From: Anaerolineae bacterium
GTDB taxonomy: Bacteria > Chloroflexota > Anaerolineae > JAFGEY01
Assembly: GCA_016931365.1 (NCBI GenBank)
Contig: JAFGEY010000012.1
Span: 1-30,838, forward strand
Direction of reading: 5' to 3'
Length of the DNA stretch: 30,838 nt
The notes beneath the pieces are model-generated. The model saw only the letters and a program-made list of their open reading frames with translations, did not search any database and was not told where the DNA came from. Both the position numbers and the translations under genes were made by a program. This document shows, piece by piece, positions 25,115 to 30,838 of the stretch. Positions within the stretch are counted from its first letter, which is position 1; each line of letters opens with the position of its first letter.

Positions 25115-26218
25115 TCTTGAAATATCTTCCTGCCGTAACGTTTCGAGAAACGCCGCCGCGTCTTCCGGCTCGTTGAGCTGCCCGGCGTGGCTGACCACCA
25201 GCATAAACCCTTTACCGCCCAGATTTTGCACGATGTTGAGCGCGCCGTCGGGGCTGACAAAGACCTGGCACAGCTTACCGCCGTCGCGGATGCGCTTGAG
25301 CAGCGGCAGCCATTGATCGGGCGGCGGCTGCCCATCGCCGGGAATCCACTGGATGCCGCGCAGCCGCTCGATCGAGAGCAGCAGGTCAAGATGCGGAATT
25401 TCGCCCTTGCCGTCGAGGTGGTAAAAGCCGTGATCGAGGTGCGCGCAGCAGGCGGCCAGATCGGGCAGGACAAAGCGCTCAAACATGGCTGGCGAGATCA
25501 TGAACGAAAAATCGCATTGCAGCATATAGGTCTTGCCCGGCGACCAAAGCGGCGTCCAACAGGAGGTGCCGCGACAGCGGGGCCGGATCAGCGCGTCCAG
25601 CTCGTCATAATAGCGCAACCACAGCGCGGTGATCTCGCCCACCAGCCGATCCACCTCATCCGGCACGTCGATCAGGTCATAAAGCAGCTTGGCAGTGTCG
25701 CGGTACGAGGCCAGAATGTCGAGGTTGCCGCCCAGGTCGGTGTGACCGACGGACACCATCCCATCCCAGCGCGCGACGGCTTCCTGGGTGATCTCTCGCA
25801 CCCGCCGCCACCACGGGTTGCCGGCATCGTAGCGGGAGTGAATCTCGCTCAGCGGTCTTTCTTCGCCCGGCGTGAACCAGGTCGTCTCGGACGGCTCGAC
25901 CACGCTGTGTACCTGCGCGCCGCTGAACCCGGCCATGATCCCCGGCCCAAAGTTGATCCACAGCCAGGGAAAGGCGTCGCCGTAAAAGCGAGTAGCGGCA
26001 AGCGCCGGCTCATACAGGTCGATCACCGCCTGCGCGGGCATATCCAGCGGATAATTGCTCATAAAGCCATAGCGAGACGGAAACTCGCTCGCGTCGTAGC
26101 CGTTGAACAGCACCAGCGGACGATCCAGTTCGCCAGTCCACCATGCTGTATAATCGCGCTCGATGCGTTCCCAATCTTGCGGTGTAAATTGAAGCGCTGG
26201 CATAGTAGAGATTCTCAT
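25112..26218 (-). CDS. Uroporphyrinogen-decarboxylase-superfamily protein
   Basis: The 368-residue protein resembles the URO-D/methyltransferase superfamily, a TIM-barrel group that includes UroD and corrinoid methyltransferases such as MtaA. The best visible support is the FYHLDGKGEIPHLDLLL segment followed by GIQWIPGDGQPP. It also has the overall length, an N-terminal WWTGELDRPLV typical of uncharacterised members, and FGPGIMAGFSG. The active-site Arg/Asp pattern of true heme-pathway UroD is not evident, and no heme genes surround it. A methyl-transfer or unknown role is therefore more likely. The ATG at 26218 overlaps the stop of the ferritin-like gene as ATGA, so the two are translationally coupled. 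An in-frame ATG at 26203 is possible. Confidence 0.65.
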   Translation of the reverse strand: MRISTMPALQFTPQDWERIERDYTAWWTGELDRPLVLFNGYDASEFPSRYGFMSNYPLDMPAQAVIDLYEPALAATRFYGDAFPWLWINFGPGIMAGFSGAQVHSVVEPSETTWFTPGEERPLSEIHSRYDAGNPWWRRVREITQEAVARWDGMVSVGHTDLGGNLDILASYRDTAKLLYDLIDVPDEVDRLVGEITALWLRYYDELDALIRPRCRGTSCWTPLWSPGKTYMLQCDFSFMISPAMFERFVLPDLAACCAHLDHGFYHLDGKGEIPHLDLLLSIERLRGIQWIPGDGQPPPDQWLPLLKRIRDGGKLCQVFVSPDGALNIVQNLGGKGFMLVVSHAGQLNEPEDAAAFLETLRQEDISR

Positions 26219-26715
26219 CGCCCGGCCTTGATCTGCTGCCGCAGGGTCGCTGACTGAAATTCAAGCGGAAAATCGACCAGCAGTTTGTTGAGGTGATCGC
26301 TCAACTGACCGCGCAAAAAGGTGCGCAGCCGGTCGGAGGGAGCCAGGTGCTCGGTCAGGAAGGCAAAAACGGCATTGGTCTCGCCGTTTTCCATTTCGCT
26401 GGCCAACTGGTAGGCATCCTCCAGCGTCTCAATCGTGCTCAACGTTTGTTCGAGGGAAAAACTGAGAGTCTTTTGTGCATCCTTGAGTATCGTTGCATCC
26501 GCCGCCGCTGCAAGCTGATCCTCATCCAACCCGTCGGCCAACTGCTCCAGCCACTCGGCATGCATCGACTCTTGCCGGGCATACACGCGCCAGAACTCGG
26601 CCACCGGAGGATGCTCGGCAAACAGTTCAGTGAATCGAGTATACAACGCTTCGGCGCCCCGCTCGGCGGAAATAGCCAGTTCAAACAGATCGGCTACCGT
26701 ATCCTGGTTTGGCAT
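26215..26715 (-). CDS. Ferritin-like diiron protein (rubrerythrin-related)
   Basis: The 166-residue, mostly helical protein has the carboxylate/histidine pattern of a ferritin-like four-helix bundle: AISAERGAEALYTRF (helix 1 Glu), ARQESMHAEWLEQL (ExxH) and IETLEDAYQLASEMENGETNAVF in later helices. It has no rubredoxin domain. Such proteins store iron, reduce peroxide or act as oxidases; which one cannot be told here. The ATG has GGAGGT 4 bp upstream. It follows the FTR-rubredoxin gene by 20 bp and overlaps the URO-D-like gene by 4 bp, so it is in the middle of an operon. Confidence 0.72.
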   Translation of the reverse strand: MPNQDTVADLFELAISAERGAEALYTRFTELFAEHPPVAEFWRVYARQESMHAEWLEQLADGLDEDQLAAAADATILKDAQKTLSFSLEQTLSTIETLEDAYQLASEMENGETNAVFAFLTEHLAPSDRLRTFLRGQLSDHLNKLLVDFPLEFQSATLRQQIKAGR

Positions 26716-26735
26716 CGATACCTCCTTGACACTGT

Positions 26736-27242
26736 TCAGGCAAATGGTTCAAAGCGGTCGCGGTCGGCTTTACAAATGGGGCATTTCAAAGGCGGCTGTG
26801 GGCGGGCACAGAGATAGCCGCATACCTTGCAGCGCCACACCGGAATGCCGCCACGGGTAAACCCAACCAACACCTCGTCGTGCGTCTGTTCAGGCTCGCC
26901 GCGACGTTCCGGCACCGCTTGAGCCTGCTTTTCTCCGCGCGCAATCGCTTCGGACACATAGAGCGCGCAATAGCACGCGCCGAACTCGTCCAGGTCGGGG
27001 TCGCGATAGTCGCACGGACAGATGATGTCCAGGTCTTGCTCGCGGACGCCGTCGGCCAGACGGCAGGGGCAGGCCCAGTAGCCGTAGCGATTTTCGTTGG
27101 TCAGCAGCCCTTCCATCAGGTCGAGCACAAAGGGCACATCCGGGTTAAGGAAATAGCCGGCCGCTTCGCCTTCCTGCTTGAGGCGCAGGTACAGCGCCCA
27201 GGCCTCCGGCGACGCCCCCTCTGGCATCTGCGGCGCGCTCAT
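26736..27242 (-). CDS. Ferredoxin:thioredoxin reductase catalytic subunit fused to rubredoxin
   Basis: The 168-residue protein has an N-terminal FTR catalytic domain with the cysteine set WACPC (C58, C60), [14 protein letters not shown] (C75, C77) and ACYC (C90, C92). These residues hold a 4Fe-4S cluster and a redox disulfide that passes ferredoxin electrons to thioredoxin-like proteins. The C-terminus is a rubredoxin-type knuckle pair, C138/C141 (WRCKVCGY) and C154/C157 (KCPIC). The start overlaps the glutaredoxin stop as ATGA. That neighbour is the obvious disulfide substrate (inference). The rubredoxin part may exchange electrons with rubrerythrin, superoxide reductase or the NADH oxidoreductase of the island. 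There is no variable (FTR-A) subunit nearby. Confidence 0.9.
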   Translation of the reverse strand: MSAPQMPEGASPEAWALYLRLKQEGEAAGYFLNPDVPFVLDLMEGLLTNENRYGYWACPCRLADGVREQDLDIICPCDYRDPDLDEFGACYCALYVSEAIARGEKQAQAVPERRGEPEQTHDEVLVGFTRGGIPVWRCKVCGYLCARPQPPLKCPICKADRDRFEPFA

Positions 27243-27490
27243 AATCCTAACACCTCGCGCAGTTCATCCTCTTTGAATCCAGCAACCGCTCGCGCGCCAT
27301 CGACGACGACGGTGGGAAAACTGCCTTTGGGATTCCAGCGGCGCACCGCCTCCATCACTTCGTCGCGCCTGGCACCCTTGAGTTCGTCCACATAGATATA
27401 ATCGTACTCGACGTTATTGTCATCCAGAAAGGCTCTGGCCTTTTTGCACCACCCGCAGGTGCTCAGGGCATAGAGCATAACCTTTTTCAA
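27239..27490 (-). CDS. Glutaredoxin-like redoxin
   Basis: The 83-residue thioredoxin-fold protein has the active site STCGWCKKA, a cis-Pro loop ([10 protein letters not shown]) and a C-terminal [13 protein letters not shown]. It should reduce disulfides in the cytoplasm. The TTG at 27490 is the best start because AAGGAG lies 7 bp upstream. Another TTG at 27508 precedes that site, and the ATG at 27478 is 19 bp from it. Its stop overlaps the FTR-rubredoxin start, which implies a fixed redoxin-reductase pair. A strong hairpin lies just upstream. Confidence 0.87.
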   Translation of the reverse strand: MKKVMLYALSTCGWCKKARAFLDDNNVEYDYIYVDELKGARRDEVMEAVRRWNPKGSFPTVVVDGARAVAGFKEDELREVLGL

Positions 27491-27505
27491 CGGGACGCTC
27501 CTTTC

Positions 27506-27544
27506 CAAAAGAACCTTCCCGAAAGCTGACCGCTTTCGGGAAGG
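27506..27544 (-). terminator. Terminator after the superoxide reductase gene
   Basis: Perfect 13-bp arms CCTTCCCGAAAGC (27514-27526) and GCTTTCGGGAAGG (27532-27544) have a 5-base loop and are followed on the minus strand by TTCTTTTGG. The hairpin begins 7 bp past the superoxide reductase stop. It separates that gene from the glutaredoxin operon, although read-through is possible. The 31-bp core also occurs at 5960-5990. Confidence 0.7.
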
Positions 27545-27550
27545 GTGAAT

Positions 27551-27925
27551 TTAGCCGACCGCGATCGGCTGACTGGTTTCCCACAAACCGTGGATGTTGC
27601 AGAACGAAACGGCTTGCAGGACGCCGTTTTTGTCGATGTTCAGCGTGGCGACAGCGCTGGGCGAGGTGAACACATTGCCTGCGCCGTGGCTGGTGAACTC
27701 GAAATGGCCGATCTGCAAGGGAGCGGCGCCGCCCTCCGGCAAAAAATAAAGGCTGATCCAGGCGATGTGATGTTCGAGCGTGTTGGGATGAGCAATTTCT
27801 TTGCCCAGACTGGCCTTGACCTCGAAAACCTCGCCGGCGACGACGGTCTCTGGCGCTTCGATGATCGGCGCATGTTTTTCTTTCTTCCAATCTGCGGACT
27901 TGAATGTTGCACTCAAAGCTGTCAT
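27551..27925 (-). CDS. Superoxide reductase (neelaredoxin, class II)
   Basis: The 124-residue protein reduces superoxide to hydrogen peroxide at a mononuclear Fe(His)4(Cys) centre without releasing O2. Visible ligand motifs are EKHAP (H18, with the catalytic Glu16-Lys17), H46 and H52 in IAHPNTLEHHI, C109 and H112 in FCNIHGLWE. The N-terminal desulforedoxin domain of class I enzymes is absent, which makes it a neelaredoxin. The electron donor is normally rubredoxin. The ATG has GGAGGT 7 bp upstream. It lies after the rubrerythrin gene, whose product would remove the peroxide made here. Confidence 0.94.
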   Translation of the reverse strand: MTALSATFKSADWKKEKHAPIIEAPETVVAGEVFEVKASLGKEIAHPNTLEHHIAWISLYFLPEGGAAPLQIGHFEFTSHGAGNVFTSPSAVATLNIDKNGVLQAVSFCNIHGLWETSQPIAVG

Positions 27926-27948
27926 TTTTCATACCTCCATTTGACAGA

Positions 27949-27982
27949 AAATAAACGATCCGGGACGAAACGTTTGTCCCGG
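27949..27982 (-). terminator. Terminator after rubrerythrin
   Basis: CCGGGAC (27960-27966) pairs with GTCCCGG (27976-27982) and is followed on the minus strand by ATCGTTTATTTT. It begins 10 bp after the rubrerythrin stop. The T-rich stretch is interrupted, so termination is probably partial. Confidence 0.6.
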
Positions 27983-27991
27983 CAAACAACG

Positions 27992-28495
27992 CTAGAACTT
28001 GACAAACTTTTCTCTCGGCGTCTTGGACACCGGGCATTTCTCCGGCGGCTCGCCGATCACGGTGTACCCGCACACCGGGCAGATGTACACCGGCAGCGCG
28101 TTGCGGTCCTCGCCTTGCTTGACCAGTGCCTGTGCATCCCTGTACATCACTTCGTGAATCTTTTCTGCTTCCAACGCATAGTGGATGCTCAGCATCGCGC
28201 CCTTTTCGCCCTGTAACTTGGCCACGGCGTCGAACGCGGGGTACATTTCCGTGTTCTCGTAATTTTCGCCGCCATAGGCTGCTTCCAGGTTGTGTACCGT
28301 GTCGCCAACTCCGTATAGCTGTTTGAAATGGTTGGTCGCATGCACCTCCTCGGCGTAGGCGACAGCGCGAAACAGGCGGGCGACCTCGGGGAAGCCTTCC
28401 TTTTCCGACTGATCGGCAAAAATCTTGTACTTTAGGTGTGCCTGGCTCTCGCCAGCAAACGCGGCCTCAAGATTGGTCTTAGTCATTGCGTGCAT
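27992..28495 (-). CDS. rbr: Rubrerythrin with one rubredoxin cysteine replaced by serine
   Basis: The 167-residue rubrerythrin reduces hydrogen peroxide at a diiron site using electrons that pass through a C-terminal rubredoxin domain. The ferritin-like part shows AGESQAH (E16), AYAEEVHATNH (E49/E50, H52), ENYENTEMYP and LEAEKIHEVMY (E109, E111, H114). The rubredoxin part has C139 and C142 (ICPVCGY) and C154. The fourth ligand position is Ser157 (KCPVSKT, codon TCC instead of TGC). A Cys3Ser iron site is expected if this is not a sequence error. The ATG at 28495 has AGGAGG 6 bp upstream; the TTG at 28510 overlaps that site. Confidence 0.92.
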   Translation of the reverse strand: MHAMTKTNLEAAFAGESQAHLKYKIFADQSEKEGFPEVARLFRAVAYAEEVHATNHFKQLYGVGDTVHNLEAAYGGENYENTEMYPAFDAVAKLQGEKGAMLSIHYALEAEKIHEVMYRDAQALVKQGEDRNALPVYICPVCGYTVIGEPPEKCPVSKTPREKFVKF

Positions 28496-28517
28496 GTTGA
28501 TCCTCCTCAAATCTTAT

Positions 28518-28537
28518 ATGTTTGATAAAATAAACAT
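28518..28537 (-). promoter_or_regulatory. AT-rich dyad upstream of rubrerythrin, candidate operator
   Basis: ATGTTT and AAACAT form 6-bp inverted arms around an 8-base AT-rich centre in the 41-bp gap before rubrerythrin. A TATAAG lies close by on the minus strand at 28512-28517. It could be a repressor site for a promoter internal to the island, but it is not a clear PerR box. Confidence 0.3.
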
Positions 28538-29751
28538 CATGACAACATTCGGAGATCAAGCCTGGACTGGAGTAGCGTATCCTGGTAAGCCGAGATGTCG
28601 GCGCCGCTTTCGATCAACTGCTGGGCAACGCGCGTGTCGCCCGTGTCGCCGATCAGAATGGCTCCGGTGACCCGGCCTTCGTGCAAGACCAGTTTTTTGA
28701 AAACCCCCTGCTCCCGGTCAGCCCAGTTGAGGACGGTAAAGCCCCCCTCGCCCAGCGCGCTCGAGTTACCCAGACAGGTCAGATCGATGCCGACCACCTT
28801 GAGTGTGGTCGAGGGAATGGTGCCGCTGTAGCGCTTGCTGCCCGGCTCGACCATATTGGCGGCAGCGACGTTGGCCTGCTCTATCGCCGCAGGGATGATG
28901 CCGTGAACGATCCCCTTGAACTCGGCGGCATCGCCAGCGGCCCAGATGTCCGGATCGCCGGTCTGGAGATACTCATTGACCACGATCCCGCGATTTACCT
29001 CCAGTTGCACGGCCTGGGCCAGTTCGGTGCGCGAGCGAATACCCGCCGACACGACGATCAGCTCGCCGTCAATGGTCCGCCCATCCTTGAGGCGTACGCC
29101 GGTCGCACTGTCCCCGCCCAGGATTTCGTCAGTGATCGCCGAGGTGATGATGCGCAGGCCCATGCGGGCCAGCAGCCCTTGCAGCACGTCAGCCCCGGCG
29201 GCGTCGAGCTGGCGCGGCAGCAAGTGAGGCATAAATTCGAGCACCGTCACCTGCCGGTCCGGCGAGAGGATCGAGCGCGCCGTTTCCAACCCCAGCAGTC
29301 CCCCGCCGATGATGATCGCATTCCTGACCTGCGCCGCGCGCGACTTGATCGCCTGCGCGTCCTTGAGCGTGCGCAGGCAGTAAACGCCCGCCTTGTCGCT
29401 GCCGGCCATCGGCGGCAGAAAAGGACGCCCGCCGGTTGCCAACAAAAGCCGGTCGTAACTCACTATACTGTTATCGGCCAGGGTCAGCCGGTGCGCAGCG
29501 CGGTCGATTTCAATGACGCGAACATCGAGGTGCAAGTGTATCCCTCGCGTCTCATACCACGTCCGGGGGCGAAAATAAAGCGCCTGTTCCTCGATCTCGC
29601 CTGCGATATACTGCCACAGCATCGGGCGGCGATAATACAGGTGTGGCTCAGCGCCAAAGATATGCACCCCGGCGGATGGATCAGCGCGCAAAATGGCTTG
29701 CGCAGCAGTGATACCGGCGATTCCATTCCCGACAATGACGTATTGGGACAT
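28537..29751 (-). CDS. NAD(P)H:rubredoxin-type FAD oxidoreductase
   Basis: The 404-residue flavoprotein has two Rossmann folds: FAD binding with VIVGNGIAGITAA (6-18), NAD(P)H binding with IIIGGGLLGLETA (146-158), and the GDAAEF motif near 278. It belongs to the family of NADH:rubredoxin oxidoreductases and nitrite-reductase-like FAD proteins. In this island its natural job would be to pass NADH electrons to rubredoxin domains serving rubrerythrin, superoxide reductase and the flavodiiron protein. The ATG at 29751 is chosen for the nucleotide-binding start and GAGAGG upstream; the open frame to 29844 overlaps perR. It starts 28 bp after perR with no promoter between, so the two are co-transcribed. 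Confidence 0.87.
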   Translation of the reverse strand: MSQYVIVGNGIAGITAAQAILRADPSAGVHIFGAEPHLYYRRPMLWQYIAGEIEEQALYFRPRTWYETRGIHLHLDVRVIEIDRAAHRLTLADNSIVSYDRLLLATGGRPFLPPMAGSDKAGVYCLRTLKDAQAIKSRAAQVRNAIIIGGGLLGLETARSILSPDRQVTVLEFMPHLLPRQLDAAGADVLQGLLARMGLRIITSAITDEILGGDSATGVRLKDGRTIDGELIVVSAGIRSRTELAQAVQLEVNRGIVVNEYLQTGDPDIWAAGDAAEFKGIVHGIIPAAIEQANVAAANMVEPGSKRYSGTIPSTTLKVVGIDLTCLGNSSALGEGGFTVLNWADREQGVFKKLVLHEGRVTGAILIGDTGDTRVAQQLIESGADISAYQDTLLQSRLDLRMLS

Positions 29752-29779
29752 CCGTCCTCTCCACGGATAACTGCGCTGG

Positions 29780-30217
29780 TTAGTTGTTCTGTGGGGTGTC
29801 TGGCAAGCTACAATCCGCGCAGTAACCCTGCACGACGATCTCATAGCTCAGGGGGGTAAATCCGTTGCTCGCTGATAGCAGCGCACCGAGGTCTTCCCAG
29901 TTGACGGACAGATCGTAAACCTCGTTGCAGTGCAGGCAGATCAGATGGGCGTGGCGCGCGCGGGCCACCTCATAATAGTGTTTGCCAAGGCCCAATTCCA
30001 ACTCGCGCACCACTTTGACGGAGACCAGCTCGCGCAGCGTATTGTATACCGTCGCCAGCGACAGATCGGGCATCGTCTTGTGCACCTGCTCGTGGATTTT
30101 TTCGGCGGTCAGGTGGACACCCGGCCCAGCCAGCATGTGCAAAATAGCCCGCCGCTGCGGGGTCATCTTGTAGCCTTGTTGTTTGAATCGATCGATGAGG
30201 ATAGTCAATTCGCTCAC
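29780..30217 (-). CDS. perR: PerR-like Fur-family peroxide repressor
   Basis: The 145-residue regulator has a winged-helix DNA-binding half (1-~80, with MTPQRRAIL and SLATVYNTLREL) and a metal-binding dimer half. The structural zinc site is C94-x2-C97 and C133-x2-C136. Regulatory-site candidates are H35, H89, H91 and D102. Asp at the last position, 11 residues after H91, matches PerR Asp104, where Fur proteins usually have Glu, so peroxide sensing is favoured over iron uptake control. E83 replaces the PerR Asp85. The GTG at 30217 is chosen because AGGAG lies 8 bp upstream; the open frame extends further but passes through the promoter. It heads the oxygen-defence operon. Confidence 0.88.
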   Translation of the reverse strand: MSELTILIDRFKQQGYKMTPQRRAILHMLAGPGVHLTAEKIHEQVHKTMPDLSLATVYNTLRELVSVKVVRELELGLGKHYYEVARARHAHLICLHCNEVYDLSVNWEDLGALLSASNGFTPLSYEIVVQGYCADCSLPDTPQNN

Positions 30218-30229
30218 TAAAAATACTCC

Positions 30230-30270
30230 TGATTTAGATGTATTATAAACAAAGAGCGCATCTTTGTCAA
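30230..30270 (-). promoter_or_regulatory. Perfect consensus promoter of perR with a candidate PerR box
   Basis: On the minus strand TTGACA (30270-30265), a 17-bp spacer and TATAAT (30247-30242) match the sigma70 consensus exactly. The -10 overlaps TTATAAT-A-CATCTAA, which fits the PerR box TTATAATNATTATAA perfectly in its left half and at 4 of 7 positions in its right half. This suggests autorepression. The box assignment is inference. Confidence 0.75.
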
Positions 30271-30304
30271 AACGCCCAAGCGCCGGCGCCCGGCACCCCG
30301 AAGC

Positions 30305-30333
30305 TTGCCCAAATCGGCAAAAACGGGTACAAT
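30305..30333 (+). promoter_or_regulatory. argS promoter
   Basis: TTGCCC (30305-30310), a 17-bp spacer and TACAAT (30328-30333) lie about 40 bp upstream of the argS start. It is divergent from the perR promoter. Confidence 0.55.
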
Positions 30334-30372
30334 CCACTCACGATATTCCAAACCAATTCAGTGGGGACCAAG

Positions 30373-30838
30373 ATGAAATTGATGCCCGACCTTTTGGCCG
30401 ACCTGACCACCCAAGCGATCAAAAAAGCGCAGCACAAAGGCGACCTGCCCAAATTCGACATCCCAGAGGTGTCGGTGCAACCGCCGCGCCACGCCGACTT
30501 TGGCGACCTGTCTACCTCGGTGTGCATGCAGATGGCGCGGCTGGCCAGGATGGCGCCGGTCAAGATCGCCGAGATCGTGGTCAAGCGGTTTCCCGAAACC
30601 GACGTGATCGGCAAAATCGAGATTGCCCAGCCCGGCTTTCTCAACTTTTACCTCGCACAAGGGTGGCTGGCCGAACAGGTAAACCAGATCAACGCGGCGG
30701 GCCAGGCCTGGGGGCGAGTCGATTTGGGCCAGGGGCAGCGCGTGCAGGTGGAATACGGCAGCGCCAACCCCACCGGGCCGCTGCACGCCGGGTTTGGCCG
30801 CAACGTCGTGCTCGGCGACGGCATCGCCGGCGTGCTCG
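30373..30838 (+). CDS. argS: Arginyl-tRNA synthetase, N-terminal part (runs off right edge)
   Basis: The first 155 codons are present. The N-terminal tRNA-D-loop-binding domain includes PPRHADFGDLSTSVCMQMAR (~residues 37-56), followed by the class I catalytic start VEYGSANPTGPLHAGFGRN. The enzyme charges tRNA-Arg. The HIGH-type signature reads HAGF, with Phe at the last position; deviations there are known in ArgRS, so activity is not in doubt. The ATG at 30373 has GGGG about 6 bp upstream. It is the only plus-strand gene in the window and the left boundary of a new transcription unit. Confidence 0.93.
   Translation, partial: MKLMPDLLADLTTQAIKKAQHKGDLPKFDIPEVSVQPPRHADFGDLSTSVCMQMARLARMAPVKIAEIVVKRFPETDVIGKIEIAQPGFLNFYLAQGWLAEQVNQINAAGQAWGRVDLGQGQRVQVEYGSANPTGPLHAGFGRNVVLGDGIAGVL

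Noticed and set aside
28681..29859. 392-codon plus-strand frame
   Set aside because: It is a shadow of the FAD oxidoreductase gene.
30218..30337. N-terminal extension of PerR to 30337
   Set aside because: The extension would translate through the consensus promoter. The GTG at 30217 has a good ribosome site and gives a normal Fur-family length.

Overview
The window most likely comes from a member of the Chloroflexota (Anaerolineae-like). This is inferred from high GC content, Pro/Thr-rich 'PTPTPT' linkers behind lipoprotein and membrane anchors, huge DUF11 surface proteins, PknB-type kinases carrying extra sensor domains, and a strict-anaerobe oxygen-defence gene set next to a ferredoxin-dependent 2-oxoacid oxidoreductase. 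No rRNA, tRNA, CRISPR array or complete insertion sequence was seen. All genes lie on the minus strand except argS at the right edge, so the text reads from high to low coordinates in gene order.

Left third (1-12183): two giant exported proteins. One is a signal-peptide DUF11-repeat surface protein that runs off the left edge. The other is a 2047-residue alpha-2-macroglobulin lipoprotein with an intact thioester motif. A strong hairpin terminator separates them. The gap above the macroglobulin gene holds a degenerate 8-bp tandem array and then a small toxin-antitoxin remnant: an intact antitoxin followed by a VapC gene with a large in-frame internal deletion.

Middle (12937-18351): a two-gene signalling operon. 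A soluble Ser/Thr kinase fused to a formylglycine-generating-enzyme-like domain is followed by a membrane Ser/Thr kinase with helical repeats, one transmembrane segment and an extracytoplasmic SH3-like domain. The operon is preceded by a promoter and a structured leader with a hairpin and U-tract in front of the first gene. Near-identical CTCGAG-centred palindromes lie downstream of this operon and of the next gene upstream.

Right half (18567-30217): a redox island. It begins at the right with a PerR-like repressor under a perfect consensus promoter. It continues with an NADH:rubredoxin-type oxidoreductase, rubrerythrin, superoxide reductase, glutaredoxin, a ferredoxin:thioredoxin reductase/rubredoxin fusion, a ferritin-like protein, a uroporphyrinogen-decarboxylase-like protein, a glutaredoxin-PDZ fusion, korA and korB. 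It ends with a flavodiiron protein and a LysM-type lipoprotein. Together these would reduce superoxide, peroxide and O2 using ferredoxin, rubredoxin and NADH electrons, and would keep protein thiols reduced. A 172-bp non-coding element with IS66-like ends and an 8-bp target duplication sits between korA and korB. argS diverges from perR at the right edge.

Several intergenic gaps contain short degenerate tandem arrays with unit lengths of 7, 8 or 10 bp, and two kinds of dispersed stem-loop occur twice each.
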